40,301 bases of DNA from Thermoleophilaceae bacterium (GCA_019683805.1 JADGHQ010000019.1:1-40301); one strand, 5' to 3'. Counted from the stretch's first letter, positions 22,694 through 31,047 are shown. The notes: generated by a model from the sequence alone, not told the origin. Translations and numbers: made by a program.

Positions 22694-23676
22694 GCGGCTG
22701 GTCGGGACGCTCGGTGCTCGTCACAGGCGGGCAGGGGTTCATCGGCTCCTGGCTCGTCGAGCGGCTGCTCGACGAGGGCGCGCGCGTGGTGGTGCTGAGG
22801 CGCGACGCGCATCTGTTCTCGCTCTTCCGGCTCCACCGGCTCGAGGAGCGCTGCGACGTGGCCGACTGCAACCTCCTCGACTACGAGCAGGTGTTGCGCG
22901 TGCTGAACGAGCACGACGTCGACACCGTCTTCCACCTCGCCGCGCAGACGCAGGTCGAAACCGCCAACCGCTCGCCGCTCTCGACCTTCGAGTCCAACAT
23001 CCGCGGCACCTACACGCTGCTCGAGGCCTGCCGCGCGGTCGGCTCGGCGCGTGGGCGTGTGCTGCGGGTGGTCGTCGCCTCCTCGGACAAGGCCTACGGC
23101 TCCCACGACGAGCTGCCCTACCGCGAGGACGCGCCGCTCGTGCCGCGCTTCCCCTACGACGTCTCGAAGGCGGCGACCGACATGATCGCGCGCTCCTACG
23201 CCTACACCTACCGGGTGCCGGTCGCGGTGACGCGGCTCGCCAACGTCTACGGCGGCGGGGACTGCAACTTCGCGCGGCTCGTGCCCGGCGCCGCCCGCGC
23301 GCTCATGTGGGACGAGCGCCCGGTGCTCCGCTCCGACGGGACGCCCGAGCGCGATTTCATCTACGTCGCGGACGCGGTCGAGGCGTACCTGGCGGTCGCC
23401 GAGTCGCTCGAGCGCGAGGAGCTGTGGGGGCGGGCCTGGAACGCCGGCGCGGGCGAGCCGCACTCGGCGCTCGAGGTGGTGCGCCGGCTGATCGCCGCGG
23501 CCGGCAGGGACCTCGAGCCGGAGATCTACGGCGACGGGACGCCGCACGGCGAGATCGACCGCCAGTACCTCGACTCGACCGCCATCCGCGCGGAGCTCGG
23601 CTGGGCGCCGCGCTGGGACCTCGACCGCGGGCTCGCCGAGACCTGGGCCTGGTACGAGCGGCACCTGGAGGCCTGA
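22690..23676 (+). CDS. NAD-dependent sugar-nucleotide 4,6-dehydratase (CDP-glucose type)
   Basis: This 328-residue extended short-chain dehydrogenase has the Rossmann motif TGGQGFIGSWL (about 14-24), LAAQ after strand 4, the catalytic region VASSDKAYGS, and PYDVSKA holding the Tyr-x3-Lys pair. NVYGGGDCNFARLVPG and RDFIYVADAVEAYL follow the usual dehydratase/epimerase plan. SSDKAYG and GGGD resemble CDP-glucose 4,6-dehydratase RfbG, and the partner gene is RfbF-like, so this is the favoured call; a GDP-mannose or other NDP-sugar dehydratase is possible. The ATG overlaps the upstream stop by four bases. Confidence 0.85.
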   Translation: MSGWSGRSVLVTGGQGFIGSWLVERLLDEGARVVVLRRDAHLFSLFRLHRLEERCDVADCNLLDYEQVLRVLNEHDVDTVFHLAAQTQVETANRSPLSTFESNIRGTYTLLEACRAVGSARGRVLRVVVASSDKAYGSHDELPYREDAPLVPRFPYDVSKAATDMIARSYAYTYRVPVAVTRLANVYGGGDCNFARLVPGAARALMWDERPVLRSDGTPERDFIYVADAVEAYLAVAESLEREELWGRAWNAGAGEPHSALEVVRRLIAAAGRDLEPEIYGDGTPHGEIDRQYLDSTAIRAELGWAPRWDLDRGLAETWAWYERHLEA

Positions 23677-23698
23677 GCGAGCTGAGGAGGCGCGCCGC

Positions 23699-24376
23699 GT
23701 GAGCGTGGCGCTCTCCTGGAGCGGCGGCAAGGACTCCGCGCTCGCGCTCCGGCGGCTGCGTGAGCTCGGGATCGAGCCCGCGGCGCTCGTCACCACGTTC
23801 ACCGAGGGCTACGAGCGAGTGAGCATGCACGCCGTGCGGCACGAGCTGCTGCGCGCGCAGTCCGAAGCGGTAGGCGTCCCGCTCGCGGAGGTGTGGATAC
23901 CGCCGGAGTGCTCGAACGCGGCGTACGAGGAGCGCATGGCGCGCGCGTTCTCGGAGGCGCCGCTCGCTCGCGTGGAGGCCGTCGCGTTCGGCGACCTCTT
24001 CCTCGAGGACGTCCGCGCCTACCGCGAGGCTCGGCTGGCCGCCGCGGGCCGGGGCGCGCTGTTCCCCCTCTGGGGCGAGGACACCGCCAGGCTCGCGCGC
24101 GAGTTCGTGGACGCGGGCTTCGAGGCGACGGTCGTGTGCGTCGATCCGCGCCGGCTCGACCCCTCGTTCTGCGGGCGCGCCTACGACCGCGCGCTGCTCG
24201 ACGACCTACCCCCAGGCGTCGACCCGTGCGGCGAGAACGGCGAGTTCCACACGTTCGTCAGCGCGGGACCGGTGTTCGAGACGCCCGTGCCGGTGGCGGC
24301 AGGCGAGCGCGTGGAGCGCGACGGCTTCTGGTTCTGCGACCTCCTGCCGGCAGCGGCGGCTCCGCACGTGCCGTAG
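23699..24376 (+). CDS. Dph6-type ATP pyrophosphatase (PP-loop, MJ0570 family)
   Basis: This 225-residue protein has the PP-loop SWSGGKDSALAL at its N-terminus and the family's C-terminal GENGEFHTFVSAGPVF. The set is related to the ATPase domain of eukaryotic diphthine-ammonia ligase; bacterial members are uncharacterised and presumably adenylate a carboxyl or other group for amidation. GTG start with a clear SD, AGGAGG (about 23685-23690), 8-9 bases upstream. It follows the sugar dehydratase by 22 bases and probably ends that transcript, since an 11-bp hairpin comes directly after its stop. A role with the sugar pair is only suggested by position. Confidence 0.88.
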   Translation: MSVALSWSGGKDSALALRRLRELGIEPAALVTTFTEGYERVSMHAVRHELLRAQSEAVGVPLAEVWIPPECSNAAYEERMARAFSEAPLARVEAVAFGDLFLEDVRAYREARLAAAGRGALFPLWGEDTARLAREFVDAGFEATVVCVDPRRLDPSFCGRAYDRALLDDLPPGVDPCGENGEFHTFVSAGPVFETPVPVAAGERVERDGFWFCDLLPAAAAPHVP

Positions 24377-24377
24377 G

Positions 24378-24407
24378 GCGCCGGGCGGCGGGGGCCCCGC
24401 CCGGCGC
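24378..24407 (+). terminator. 11-bp GC-rich hairpin, terminator-like
   Basis: GCGCCGGGCGG (24378-24388) and CCGCCCGGCGC (24397-24407) are perfectly complementary with an 8-base loop. It starts one base after the TAG stop of the PP-loop ATPase gene. No U-tract follows, as with the other hairpins here. Confidence 0.55.
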
Positions 24408-24479
24408 GACGCCGCGGCGCGGCGGCTCCGGTCCGCGCGGGGTCCGCGTGCTGCGCCACCGGCCAGCCATCGACGTGCC

Positions 24480-24746
24480 CAGAGCGCGGAAGCTTGCCGT
24501 CGCTCGGTAGCTGTGTGGCAGGCTTAGGCAGCCCGCCCGGCCTCCCTGGATGGAGACGGCGCGATCGGGCGAGGCCTCGACGATCTGCACATCCTTCGGA
24601 TCGAGGTGCGCGAGCTCCTCGTCGAAGTCGCCGGGCCTGGGTCAGGTATGTGGTCGATCTCGGGCAGGGAGGTCGTCAAGCAGTCGATGCACGACGTCGG
24701 CCGCGCGCGGATGTTCGACGGTGACGCAGACGTCACCCGACGCCAA
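24480..24746 (-). pseudogene. possible remnant of a minus-strand gene with an in-frame stop
   Basis: The stretch 24408-24798 holds no convincing intact gene. On the minus strand one frame reads two protein-like parts, VTVEHPRAADVVHRLLDDL and, after a TGA at 24644-24642, DFDEELAHLDPKDVQIVEAS, in the same frame. Codon third positions are less GC-biased than in neighbours. This could be a decayed gene or chance. I recognise no family, and the limits are approximate. Confidence 0.2.
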
Positions 24747-24798
24747 ATCCGACGCGACAGCCCCCGAGGCGGCTACACGGGAGCGGGGCGCGAGGCGA

Positions 24799-24871
24799 CG
24801 CGCCCGGCAGGATTCGAACCTGCGACTTCTGCCTCCGGAGGGCAGCGCTCTATCCACTGAGCTACGGGCGC
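24799..24871 (-). tRNA. tRNA-Arg (anticodon CCG)
   Basis: On the minus strand the 73-base cloverleaf is complete: acceptor GCGCCCG/CGGGCGC with discriminator G, D arm GCTC-AGTGGATA-GAGC, anticodon arm CTGCC-CTCCGGA-GGCAG, and T arm GCAGG-TTCGAAT-CCTGC. The anticodon CCG reads the arginine codon CGG. CCA is not encoded. It lies between the PP-loop ATPase gene and a phosphoesterase gene; no duplicated 3' end (att site) was seen nearby. Confidence 0.97.
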
Positions 24872-24910
24872 CCGCGAACGCAGTCTAGCCCGCGAGCGGC
24901 GACGGCTGAC

Positions 24911-24916
24911 TACTCT
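24911..24916 (+). promoter_or_regulatory. -10 box (TACTCT), leaderless start
   Basis: TACTCT is followed by 8 bases and the ATG at 24925, with no SD; it fits the leaderless pattern in this window. Confidence 0.45.
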
Positions 24917-24924
24917 CCCGGGTC

Positions 24925-25413
24925 ATGCTGGTGGCGATCCTCGCCGACACCCATCTCCCGCGGGCCGGCCGCGTCTTCCCGGACGAGTGCGTGAAGCGCA
25001 TGGAGTCGGCCGACCTGATCCTGCACGCGGGCGACTTCGTCGACTCGATCGTGCTCGCCGAGATGGAGATCCTCGGCCCGCCGGTCGAGGCGGTGCACGG
25101 CAACCTCGACTCGGCCGAGCTCCGGCGCGCGCTGCCGGCCGAGCTGACGCTCGACCTCGACGGCGTGAAGGTCTCGCTGCTGCATGACGCGGGCCCGGCG
25201 GCGGGGCGGCTCGAGCGCATGCGCAAGCGGTTCCCGGAGTCGGCGGCGGTGATCTTCGGCCACTCGCACATCCCGCTGCACGAGGAGCGCGACGGCTTCC
25301 ACCTCTTCAACCCGGGCAGCCCCACCGACAAGCGGCGCGAGCCGCGGCACACGATGGGGATCGCGCGCATCGAGGACGGCCGGATCGAGCTCGAGCACGT
25401 CGCGCTCGACTGA
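24925..25413 (+). CDS. YfcE/MJ0936-type metallophosphoesterase
   Basis: This 162-residue calcineurin-like phosphoesterase has the metal-binding motifs in order: ADTHLPRAG with Asp8 and His10, HAGDFVDS, HGNLDS, LLHDAG and FGHSHIPLHE. NPGSPTDKR is typical of the YfcE group. Members hydrolyse phosphodiesters with two metal ions; the natural substrate is unknown. DTHLP replaces the commoner DTHG. It stands downstream of the tRNA gene on the opposite strand, with its own -10 box, and is 32 bases before rnz. Confidence 0.92.
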   Translation: MLVAILADTHLPRAGRVFPDECVKRMESADLILHAGDFVDSIVLAEMEILGPPVEAVHGNLDSAELRRALPAELTLDLDGVKVSLLHDAGPAAGRLERMRKRFPESAAVIFGHSHIPLHEERDGFHLFNPGSPTDKRREPRHTMGIARIEDGRIELEHVALD

Positions 25414-25445
25414 CGGCCAGGCCGCTGAGCGAAGATAGGCCGGCG

Positions 25446-26417
25446 ATGGACCTCGACGTGCTCTTCCTCGGCACCGCCGGCTCGGCGCCCACGGCTCGGC
25501 GCGGGCTGCCGGCCACGCTGATCCGCCGCGGCGGCGACCGCCTGCTGTTCGACTGCGGCGAGGGCACGCAGCGGCAGCTGCTGCGCTCCGTCGGGCTGCT
25601 CGAGCTCGAGGAGGTCTTCATCAGCCACTTCCACGCCGACCACGTGCTCGGGCTGCCGGGCCTGCTCAAGACCTACACGCTGCACGGGCGCAGGGAGCCG
25701 CTCACGCTGCACGGCCCGCCGGGGCTGCGGGCGCTGGTCGACGCGCTCAAGCCGCTGATGGGCCGCACGAGCTTCCCGGTGCGGGTCGACGAGCTCGAGC
25801 CCAACCAGGCCGTCGAGCGGGACGGCTACCGGGTCGCCGCCTTCCGCGTCGAGCACGGCGTGACCGCCTACGGCTACGCGCTGATCGAGGACGAGCGCCC
25901 GGGCCGCTTCGACGAGGAGCGGGCGCGCGCGCTGGGGGTCGAGCCCGGCCCCGACTACGGCCGCCTGCAGGCCGGCGAGCCGGTGCAGGGCGCGCGCGGG
26001 GAGGTGCGCCCCGAGCAGGTCCTCGGCGAGCCACGGCGCGGCCGGCGCGTGGTGATCACGGGCGACACCGCGCCGTGCGAGCTCACCAGGCTCGTGGCCA
26101 CCGGCGCCGACCTGCTCGTGCACGAGGCGACCTTCTCGATCGAGGAGGCCGACCGCGCGCGGGAGACCGGCCACTCCACCGCCCGTGGCGCGGCGGAGCT
26201 GGCGGCCGAGGCCGGCGTCGGCCTGCTCGCGCTCACCCACGTCTCGCAGCGCTACGCCGGCGGCGAGATCCGCGACGAGGCGCGCGCCGCGTTCGAGCGC
26301 ACGATCGTCCCGCGCGACTTCGACCGGGTCGAGATCCCCTTCCCCGAGCGCGGCGAGCCGATCCACCACCGGGCGGGCAGCGGGAGCACGCCGGAGCCGG
26401 CGGCGCCCCGGACCTAG
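25446..26417 (+). CDS. rnz: ribonuclease Z
   Basis: This 323-residue MBL-fold endonuclease trims tRNA 3' ends. The N-terminus LFLGTAGSAPTARRGLPA is the family start, followed by the zinc motif SHFHADHVLGLPG (about 60-72), an exosite arm region (KPLMGRTSFP to GPDYGRLQAGE in outline), ITGDTAPC and HEATFS with later ligands, and a final LTHVSQRY. A matching job for it is near: the adjacent tRNA-Arg has no encoded CCA. A weak TAGGCC before the ATG does not meet the -10 pattern, so it may be co-transcribed with the phosphoesterase. Confidence 0.94.
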   Translation: MDLDVLFLGTAGSAPTARRGLPATLIRRGGDRLLFDCGEGTQRQLLRSVGLLELEEVFISHFHADHVLGLPGLLKTYTLHGRREPLTLHGPPGLRALVDALKPLMGRTSFPVRVDELEPNQAVERDGYRVAAFRVEHGVTAYGYALIEDERPGRFDEERARALGVEPGPDYGRLQAGEPVQGARGEVRPEQVLGEPRRGRRVVITGDTAPCELTRLVATGADLLVHEATFSIEEADRARETGHSTARGAAELAAEAGVGLLALTHVSQRYAGGEIRDEARAAFERTIVPRDFDRVEIPFPERGEPIHHRAGSGSTPEPAAPRT

Positions 26418-26440
26418 CCGCGCGAGCGTGCCCGCCGGGC

Positions 26441-26475
26441 CGCGCCGGGAGCCGCTGGCCCGCCCGCCCGGCGCG
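26441..26475 (+). terminator. GC-rich hairpin between rnz and the pyr operon
   Basis: CGCGCCGGG (26441-26449) and CCCGGCGCG (26467-26475) are perfectly complementary with a 17-base loop. It lies 23 bases after rnz and just before the pyrR promoter, so it probably separates the two units. No U-tract. Confidence 0.4.
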
Positions 26476-26491
26476 TGCCGTCGGCGCGCCC

Positions 26492-26500
26492 TGCTAGGCT
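26492..26500 (+). promoter_or_regulatory. extended -10 promoter of the pyr operon (TGC-TAGGCT)
   Basis: TAGGCT (26495-26500) preceded by TGC gives an extended -10 element. It predicts a start near 26507 and a leader of about 43 bases, just enough to hold the PyrR-binding hairpin. Confidence 0.5.
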
Positions 26501-26510
26501 CGCCCGCGCA

Positions 26511-26546
26511 AGTCCTTTAACCCGGTCCGGCGAGGCCAGGAAGGAT
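26511..26546 (+). promoter_or_regulatory. PyrR-binding RNA hairpin covering the pyrR ribosome site
   Basis: The leader contains TCCGGCGAGGC (26526-26536 region), close to the known PyrR-binding consensus UCCAGAGAGGY, preceded by CCTTTAAC as in Bacillus pyr leaders. It folds with a lower stem GTCCTT (26512-26517) to AAGGAT (26541-26546), an internal bulge, an upper stem GGTC/GGCC (26524-26527 with 26534-26537) and the hexaloop CGGCGA. The 3' strand is the SD AGGAAGGA of pyrR, so PyrR bound with UMP would block translation, as described for mycobacteria. No terminator follows. Confidence 0.75.
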
Positions 26547-26549
26547 GGA

Positions 26550-27104
26550 GTGAACGAGAAGGTCGTACTCGACCGCGACGACGTACGCCGCACGCTGCAG
26601 CGCATCGCGCACGAGATCGTCGAGAAGACCGGGCGCGCGGGGAGCGAGCGGATCGCGATGGTGGGCATCCACCGGCGCGGCGCCGTCATCGCCAGGCGCC
26701 TGCACGGGCTCGTCGAGGAGCTGTCGGGCGTGCCGATCCCGCTCGGGGACCTCGACATCACCTTCTACCGCGACGACCTGACGCTGCGCGCCGATCAGCC
26801 GCAGGTCCAGGACACGCACATTGAGTTCCCGATCGACGGGATCACCGTGGTGCTCGTCGACGACGTGCTCTACACCGGCCGCACGGTGCGCGCCGCGATC
26901 GACTCGCTGTTCGACTACGGGCGGCCGCAGCGGGTCCAGCTCGCCGTGCTGGCAGACCGCGGCCACCGCGAGCTGCCGTTCCGCCCCGACTACGTCGGCA
27001 AGAACCTGCCGACCTCCCGCAGCGAGCGCGTGAACGTGCGCGTGGAGGAGATCGACGGGGTCGACGAGGTCACGATCTCCGAGCACGCCGAGGTGGCGGC
27101 GTGA
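26550..27104 (+). CDS. pyrR: pyr operon regulator PyrR / uracil phosphoribosyltransferase
   Basis: This 184-residue protein senses pyrimidine nucleotides and binds pyr mRNA; most also have uracil phosphoribosyltransferase activity. The PRPP motif VVLVDDVLYTGRTVRAA is intact, and DITFYRDDL and GIHRRGAVIARR are family marks. GTG start after SD AGGAAGGA, which forms the 3' strand of the RNA hairpin it would bind. First gene of the pyrimidine operon; the stop TGA shares its last base with the pyrB ATG. Confidence 0.96.
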   Translation: MNEKVVLDRDDVRRTLQRIAHEIVEKTGRAGSERIAMVGIHRRGAVIARRLHGLVEELSGVPIPLGDLDITFYRDDLTLRADQPQVQDTHIEFPIDGITVVLVDDVLYTGRTVRAAIDSLFDYGRPQRVQLAVLADRGHRELPFRPDYVGKNLPTSRSERVNVRVEEIDGVDEVTISEHAEVAA

Positions 27105-28051
27105 TGCGCAACCTGCTCTCGATCGAGGACCTCTCGCGCCAGGACATCGAGCGCATCCTCGCGCGCGCCAGCAGCTTCGCCCAGGTGTCGGGGCGCGAGA
27201 TCAAGAAGGTGCCGACGCTGCGCGGGCGGACCGTCATCAACCTCTTCTACGAGTCCTCGACGCGCACGAGCTCGTCGTTCGAGCTCGCCGCCAAGCGGCT
27301 CTCCGCCGACCTCGTCTCGATCAAGGCGCAGGGCTCCTCGGTGGACAAGGGCGAGTCGCTCCGCGACACCGTCCAGACGCTCTCTGCCTACGACCCCGCG
27401 GCGATCGTCATCCGCTCGCCCTACGCGGGGGCCGCCGCGCTCGTGGCGAGCTGGACCACCGCCTCCGTGATCAACGCGGGCGACGGCAAGCACGAGCACC
27501 CCACGCAGGCGCTGCTCGACCTCTACACGCTGCGCGCCCGCAGGGGCGACCTGGAGGGGCTTCGGGTCTGGATCGTCGGCGACGTGCTGCACAGCCGGGT
27601 CGCCCGCTCGAACATCCTGGCCTTCACGCGCATGGGCTGCGCGGTGACGGTCTGCGGGCCGCCGACGCTGATCCCGCGCGACATCGCGACGCTCGGCTGC
27701 GAGGTGCGCTTCTCGCTGGATGGGATCGAGGAGGCGGACGTCGTGTACGCCCTGCGGATGCAGCGGGAGCGCATGACCGGCTCCTACGTCCCGTCGCTGC
27801 GCGAGTACGCCGCGCGCTTCCAGATCGACGGCCGCCGGCTCGCGCCGCACCAGCTCCTGATGCACCCCGGCCCCGTGAACCGCGGCGTCGAGCTCGCCGC
27901 CGAGGTGATCGACTCGCCGCAGGCGCTGATCGTGCGCCAGGTCGAGTCCGGCGTGGTCGTGCGCATGGCCGTGCTCTACGAGCTGCTCGCCGGTGGGCTG
28001 TCGCCGCTGCCCGCCTCCCGCGGGATCCGGACGGAGCCGCAGCCGGCATGA
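27104..28051 (+). CDS. pyrB: aspartate carbamoyltransferase catalytic subunit
   Basis: This 315-residue enzyme condenses carbamoyl phosphate with aspartate, the first committed step of pyrimidine synthesis. The carbamoyl-phosphate loop ESSTRTSSSFELAAKRL, KGESLRDT, HEHPTQALLD and MHPGPVNRG are all present. ATG at 27104 (TGATG junction with pyrR) is preferred over the GTG just before it. There is no pyrI-like regulatory subunit, as is usual outside enterobacteria. Stop overlaps pyrC (ATGA). Confidence 0.96.
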   Translation: MRNLLSIEDLSRQDIERILARASSFAQVSGREIKKVPTLRGRTVINLFYESSTRTSSSFELAAKRLSADLVSIKAQGSSVDKGESLRDTVQTLSAYDPAAIVIRSPYAGAAALVASWTTASVINAGDGKHEHPTQALLDLYTLRARRGDLEGLRVWIVGDVLHSRVARSNILAFTRMGCAVTVCGPPTLIPRDIATLGCEVRFSLDGIEEADVVYALRMQRERMTGSYVPSLREYAARFQIDGRRLAPHQLLMHPGPVNRGVELAAEVIDSPQALIVRQVESGVVVRMAVLYELLAGGLSPLPASRGIRTEPQPA

Positions 28052-29397
28052 GCCCGCACACGCTGCTCGAGCACCGTCGCGGGCACACGGCGGACCTGCT
28101 CGTCCGCCGCGCGCGGCTGCTCGACCCGCGCGCCGGGATCGACGAGCCGGGCGATCTGCTGCTGCGCGCCGGCGAGGTGGCCGAGATCGGTCCGCCCGGA
28201 TCGCTCGAGGGGCCCGACGGCGCCGAGGTGGTCGAGGGCGAGGGGCTGCACGCCTTCCCCGCGTTCGTGGATCCGCACGTGCACCTGCGCACGCCGGGGC
28301 GCGAGGACGAGGAGGACATCGAGACCGGCACGCGCGCCGCCGCCGCCGGCGGCTTCTGCGCGATCCTCGCGATGCCCAACACCGATCCGGTCGTGGACAG
28401 CGCCGATCTGGTGCGCGCGCTGCGCGAGCGCGCCCGCGAGGAGGCGCGCGTCCCCACCGGCTTCCTCGCGGCGGTGACGGTCGGCGAGCGGGGCGAGCAG
28501 CTCACCGAGATGGGCGAGCTGGCGGACGCGGGCGCCCTCGGCTTCACCGACGACGGCCGGCCGGTCGCGAACGCGGGGGTGCTGCGCCAGGCGCTCCGCT
28601 ATCAGCGCATGGTCGGCCTCACGCTGGCGCTCCACGAGGAGGACCCGGCGCTCTCGCGCGACGGCGCGATGCACGAGGGGGCGGTGTCGGCGCAGCTCGG
28701 GGTGGCGGGGATCCCGTCCATCAGCGAGTCGACGACGATCGCCCGCGACGCCGCGATCGCCGCCTACGAGGACGCCCGCATCCACATCCAGCACGTGTCG
28801 GCGCGAGAGTCGGTCGCGGCGATCGAGCAGGCCAAGCAGGCGGGCGTGAGGATCACCTGCGAGGCGACGCCGCACCACCTGACGCTCACCGACGAGGCGG
28901 TGCGCACGCTCGACACCAACTTCAAGATGAACCCGCCGCTGCGCTCGGAGGAGGACCGCCGGGCGCTGATCGACGGGCTGCGGTCGGGCGTCGTGGACTG
29001 CGTGGCGACCGACCACGCCCCGCACGCGCGCGAGGAGAAGGAGGAGCCGTTCGAGGTCGCTCCGATGGGCGTCATCGGCCTCGAGACCGCGTTCGCCGCG
29101 CTGCACACGCTGCTCGTCGAGCCCGGCCTGATCTCGCTCCCCCTGCTCGTCGAGCGGATGACCGCAGGCGGCGCCCCGTTCGGGCTCGCCGCGCCCACGC
29201 TCGCGCCGGGCTCGCCGGCGAACGTCTGCCTGGTCGACCTCGGCGCCGAGTGGGAGGTGGGCGAGGCGGGCTACGAGAGTCGCTCGTCGAACTGCTGCTT
29301 CGCGGGCCGCCGGCTCAGGGGCCGCGTGCGCATGACCGTCGCCGCCGGCGGCGTCGTCTACCGGGAGCGCTCCTTCGCGATCGGGGCGGTGCGCTGA
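28048..29397 (+). CDS. pyrC: dihydroorotase
   Basis: This 449-residue amidohydrolase closes carbamoyl-aspartate to dihydroorotate. Metal ligands are in DPHVHLRTPGREDEED (about 74-89), HEEDPALS, HIQHVSARES and the catalytic DHAPHAREEK. FKMNPPLRSEED is typical of the long type (PyrC class I). It lacks obvious loss of active-site residues, so it is not a dead PyrX-like copy. ATG overlaps pyrB by four bases; the next gene starts directly after its stop. Confidence 0.95.
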   Translation: MSPHTLLEHRRGHTADLLVRRARLLDPRAGIDEPGDLLLRAGEVAEIGPPGSLEGPDGAEVVEGEGLHAFPAFVDPHVHLRTPGREDEEDIETGTRAAAAGGFCAILAMPNTDPVVDSADLVRALRERAREEARVPTGFLAAVTVGERGEQLTEMGELADAGALGFTDDGRPVANAGVLRQALRYQRMVGLTLALHEEDPALSRDGAMHEGAVSAQLGVAGIPSISESTTIARDAAIAAYEDARIHIQHVSARESVAAIEQAKQAGVRITCEATPHHLTLTDEAVRTLDTNFKMNPPLRSEEDRRALIDGLRSGVVDCVATDHAPHAREEKEEPFEVAPMGVIGLETAFAALHTLLVEPGLISLPLLVERMTAGGAPFGLAAPTLAPGSPANVCLVDLGAEWEVGEAGYESRSSNCCFAGRRLRGRVRMTVAAGGVVYRERSFAIGAVR

Positions 29398-29940
29398 GTG
29401 GCGGCGCGGGGGTTGCTCGAGCGCGGGCGCGCGGCGGTGCTCGTCGTCGACGTCCAGGAGGCGTTCCGCCCGGCGATCGACGGGTTCGACCGGGTGGCGC
29501 GCCGCATCGCCACGCTCGTCCAGGGGGCGAACGTCCTCGGCGTGCCCGTGATCGTCACCGAGCAGTATCCGCGCGGGCTGGGGCCGACGGTGCCCGAGGT
29601 CGCGGCGCACCTGGAGGGCGTCGAGCCGATCGCGAAGGTGTGCTTCGCCGCGACCGACGCCGACGGCTTCGACCTCGGCGGGCGCGACCAGGTCGTGATC
29701 GCGGGCATCGAGACGCACATCTGCGTCAGCCAGACCGCCCACGCGCTGCTCGAGCGCGGGGTGGAGGTGCACGTCGCGGCCGACGCCTGCGGCTCGCGCT
29801 CGGCCGGGGACCGCGAGGTCGGGCTGCGCAGGATGGAGGCGGCCGGCGCGCTCCCCTCGAGCGTCGAGACGGCGCTCTTCGAGCTCCTCGGCGCGGCCGG
29901 GAGCGACGAGTTCAAGAGGATCCAGGGGCTCGTCAAGTGA
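29398..29940 (+). CDS. isochorismatase-family cysteine hydrolase inside the pyr operon
   Basis: This 180-residue protein has the cysteine-hydrolase triad: Asp18 in VVDVQEAF, Lys80 in IAKVCF and Cys109 in GIETHICVSQTA, and ends in a Rossmann-like fold with VHVAADACGSR. Relatives include nicotinamidases, N-carbamoylsarcosine amidase and ureidoacrylate hydrolase. GTG directly abuts the pyrC stop and its own stop overlaps carA (GTGA), so it is made in step with pyrimidine enzymes. That suggests an amide or carbamoyl-type substrate linked to the pathway, but no function can be read from sequence. Confidence 0.88.
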   Translation: MAARGLLERGRAAVLVVDVQEAFRPAIDGFDRVARRIATLVQGANVLGVPVIVTEQYPRGLGPTVPEVAAHLEGVEPIAKVCFAATDADGFDLGGRDQVVIAGIETHICVSQTAHALLERGVEVHVAADACGSRSAGDREVGLRRMEAAGALPSSVETALFELLGAAGSDEFKRIQGLVK

Positions 29941-31047
29941 GCGCGTACCTGCTGCTCGAGGACGGCACGCGCCTCGACGGCGAGGCAGCCGGCGGCCGCG
30001 GCCACGCGACCGGCGAGGTCGTCTTCAACACCTCGATGTCCGGCTACCAGGAGTCGGTCACCGACCCGAGCTACCGCGGCCAGATCATCGTCTTCACCTA
30101 CCCGCTTATCGGCAACTACGGGGTCTCTGCCGAGGCGATGGAGTCCGACGCCGTGCACGCCCGCGGCGTCGTGATGCGCGAGGGCGTGGACCGCGAGGAC
30201 GCCCCCGGCGCCGAGGGCGGCTGGCTGACCTGGCTCGGCGACTGCGGCGTGCCGGCGCTCACGGGCGTCGACACGCGCGCCCTGGTGCGCCACATCCGCG
30301 ACAAGGGCGCGATGCGCGGCGGGATCTTCCCGGGCGAGACGCCGGAGCGGGAGGCGATGGAGCGCGTGCGCGCCGAGCCGCCGATGGCGGGCCGCGACCT
30401 CGCCCGCGAGGTGACGCCCGCAGAGCCGATTGTGCTCGATCCCGACAACCCCGGCCCGCGCGTCGTCGCGATCGACACGGGCATCAAGGACTCGATCGTG
30501 CGCAACCTGCGCGAGCGCGGCGTGCGGCTCGAGCTCCACCCGTGCACGGCGAGCGCCGAAGAGCTGCTCGCGCGCGACCCCGACGCGGTCTTCCTCGCCA
30601 ACGGCCCTGGCGACCCGGCGGCGCTCGACTACGTCGTCGAGACCGTGCGCGGCATGGTGGGCAAGGTGCCGGTGTTCGGGATCTGCATGGGTCACCAGCT
30701 CCTCTGCCGCGCCGTCGGCCTCGAGACCTTCAAGCTGCCCTTCGGGCACCGCGGTGCCAACCACCCCGTGAAGGACCTCGCGACAGGCAGGATCGACATC
30801 ACCTCGCAGAACCACGGCTTCGCGGTACTCGGGCCCGACGGGGCGCGCACGATCGACACGGACGAGCCGGTGCGCTGGGAGACGGACTTCGGCGCCGCCG
30901 AGCTGTCGCAGCTCAACCTCTACGACCGGACCGTGGAGGGCCTCATCCTGCTCGACGTGCCTGGCGCCACGGTCCAGTACCACCCCGAGGCGGGCCCCGG
31001 CCCGCACGACGCGACGCACATCTTCGACAGGTTCCTGGGGCTGATCG

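Noticed and set aside
24799-24871. tRNA-Arg as an integration site for a mobile element
   Set aside because: I found no integrase gene and no repeat of the tRNA 3' end in the window.
24494-24888. several overlapping short plus-strand frames before and over the tRNA
   Set aside because: They run through the tRNA gene, lack SD and promoters, and show no family features.
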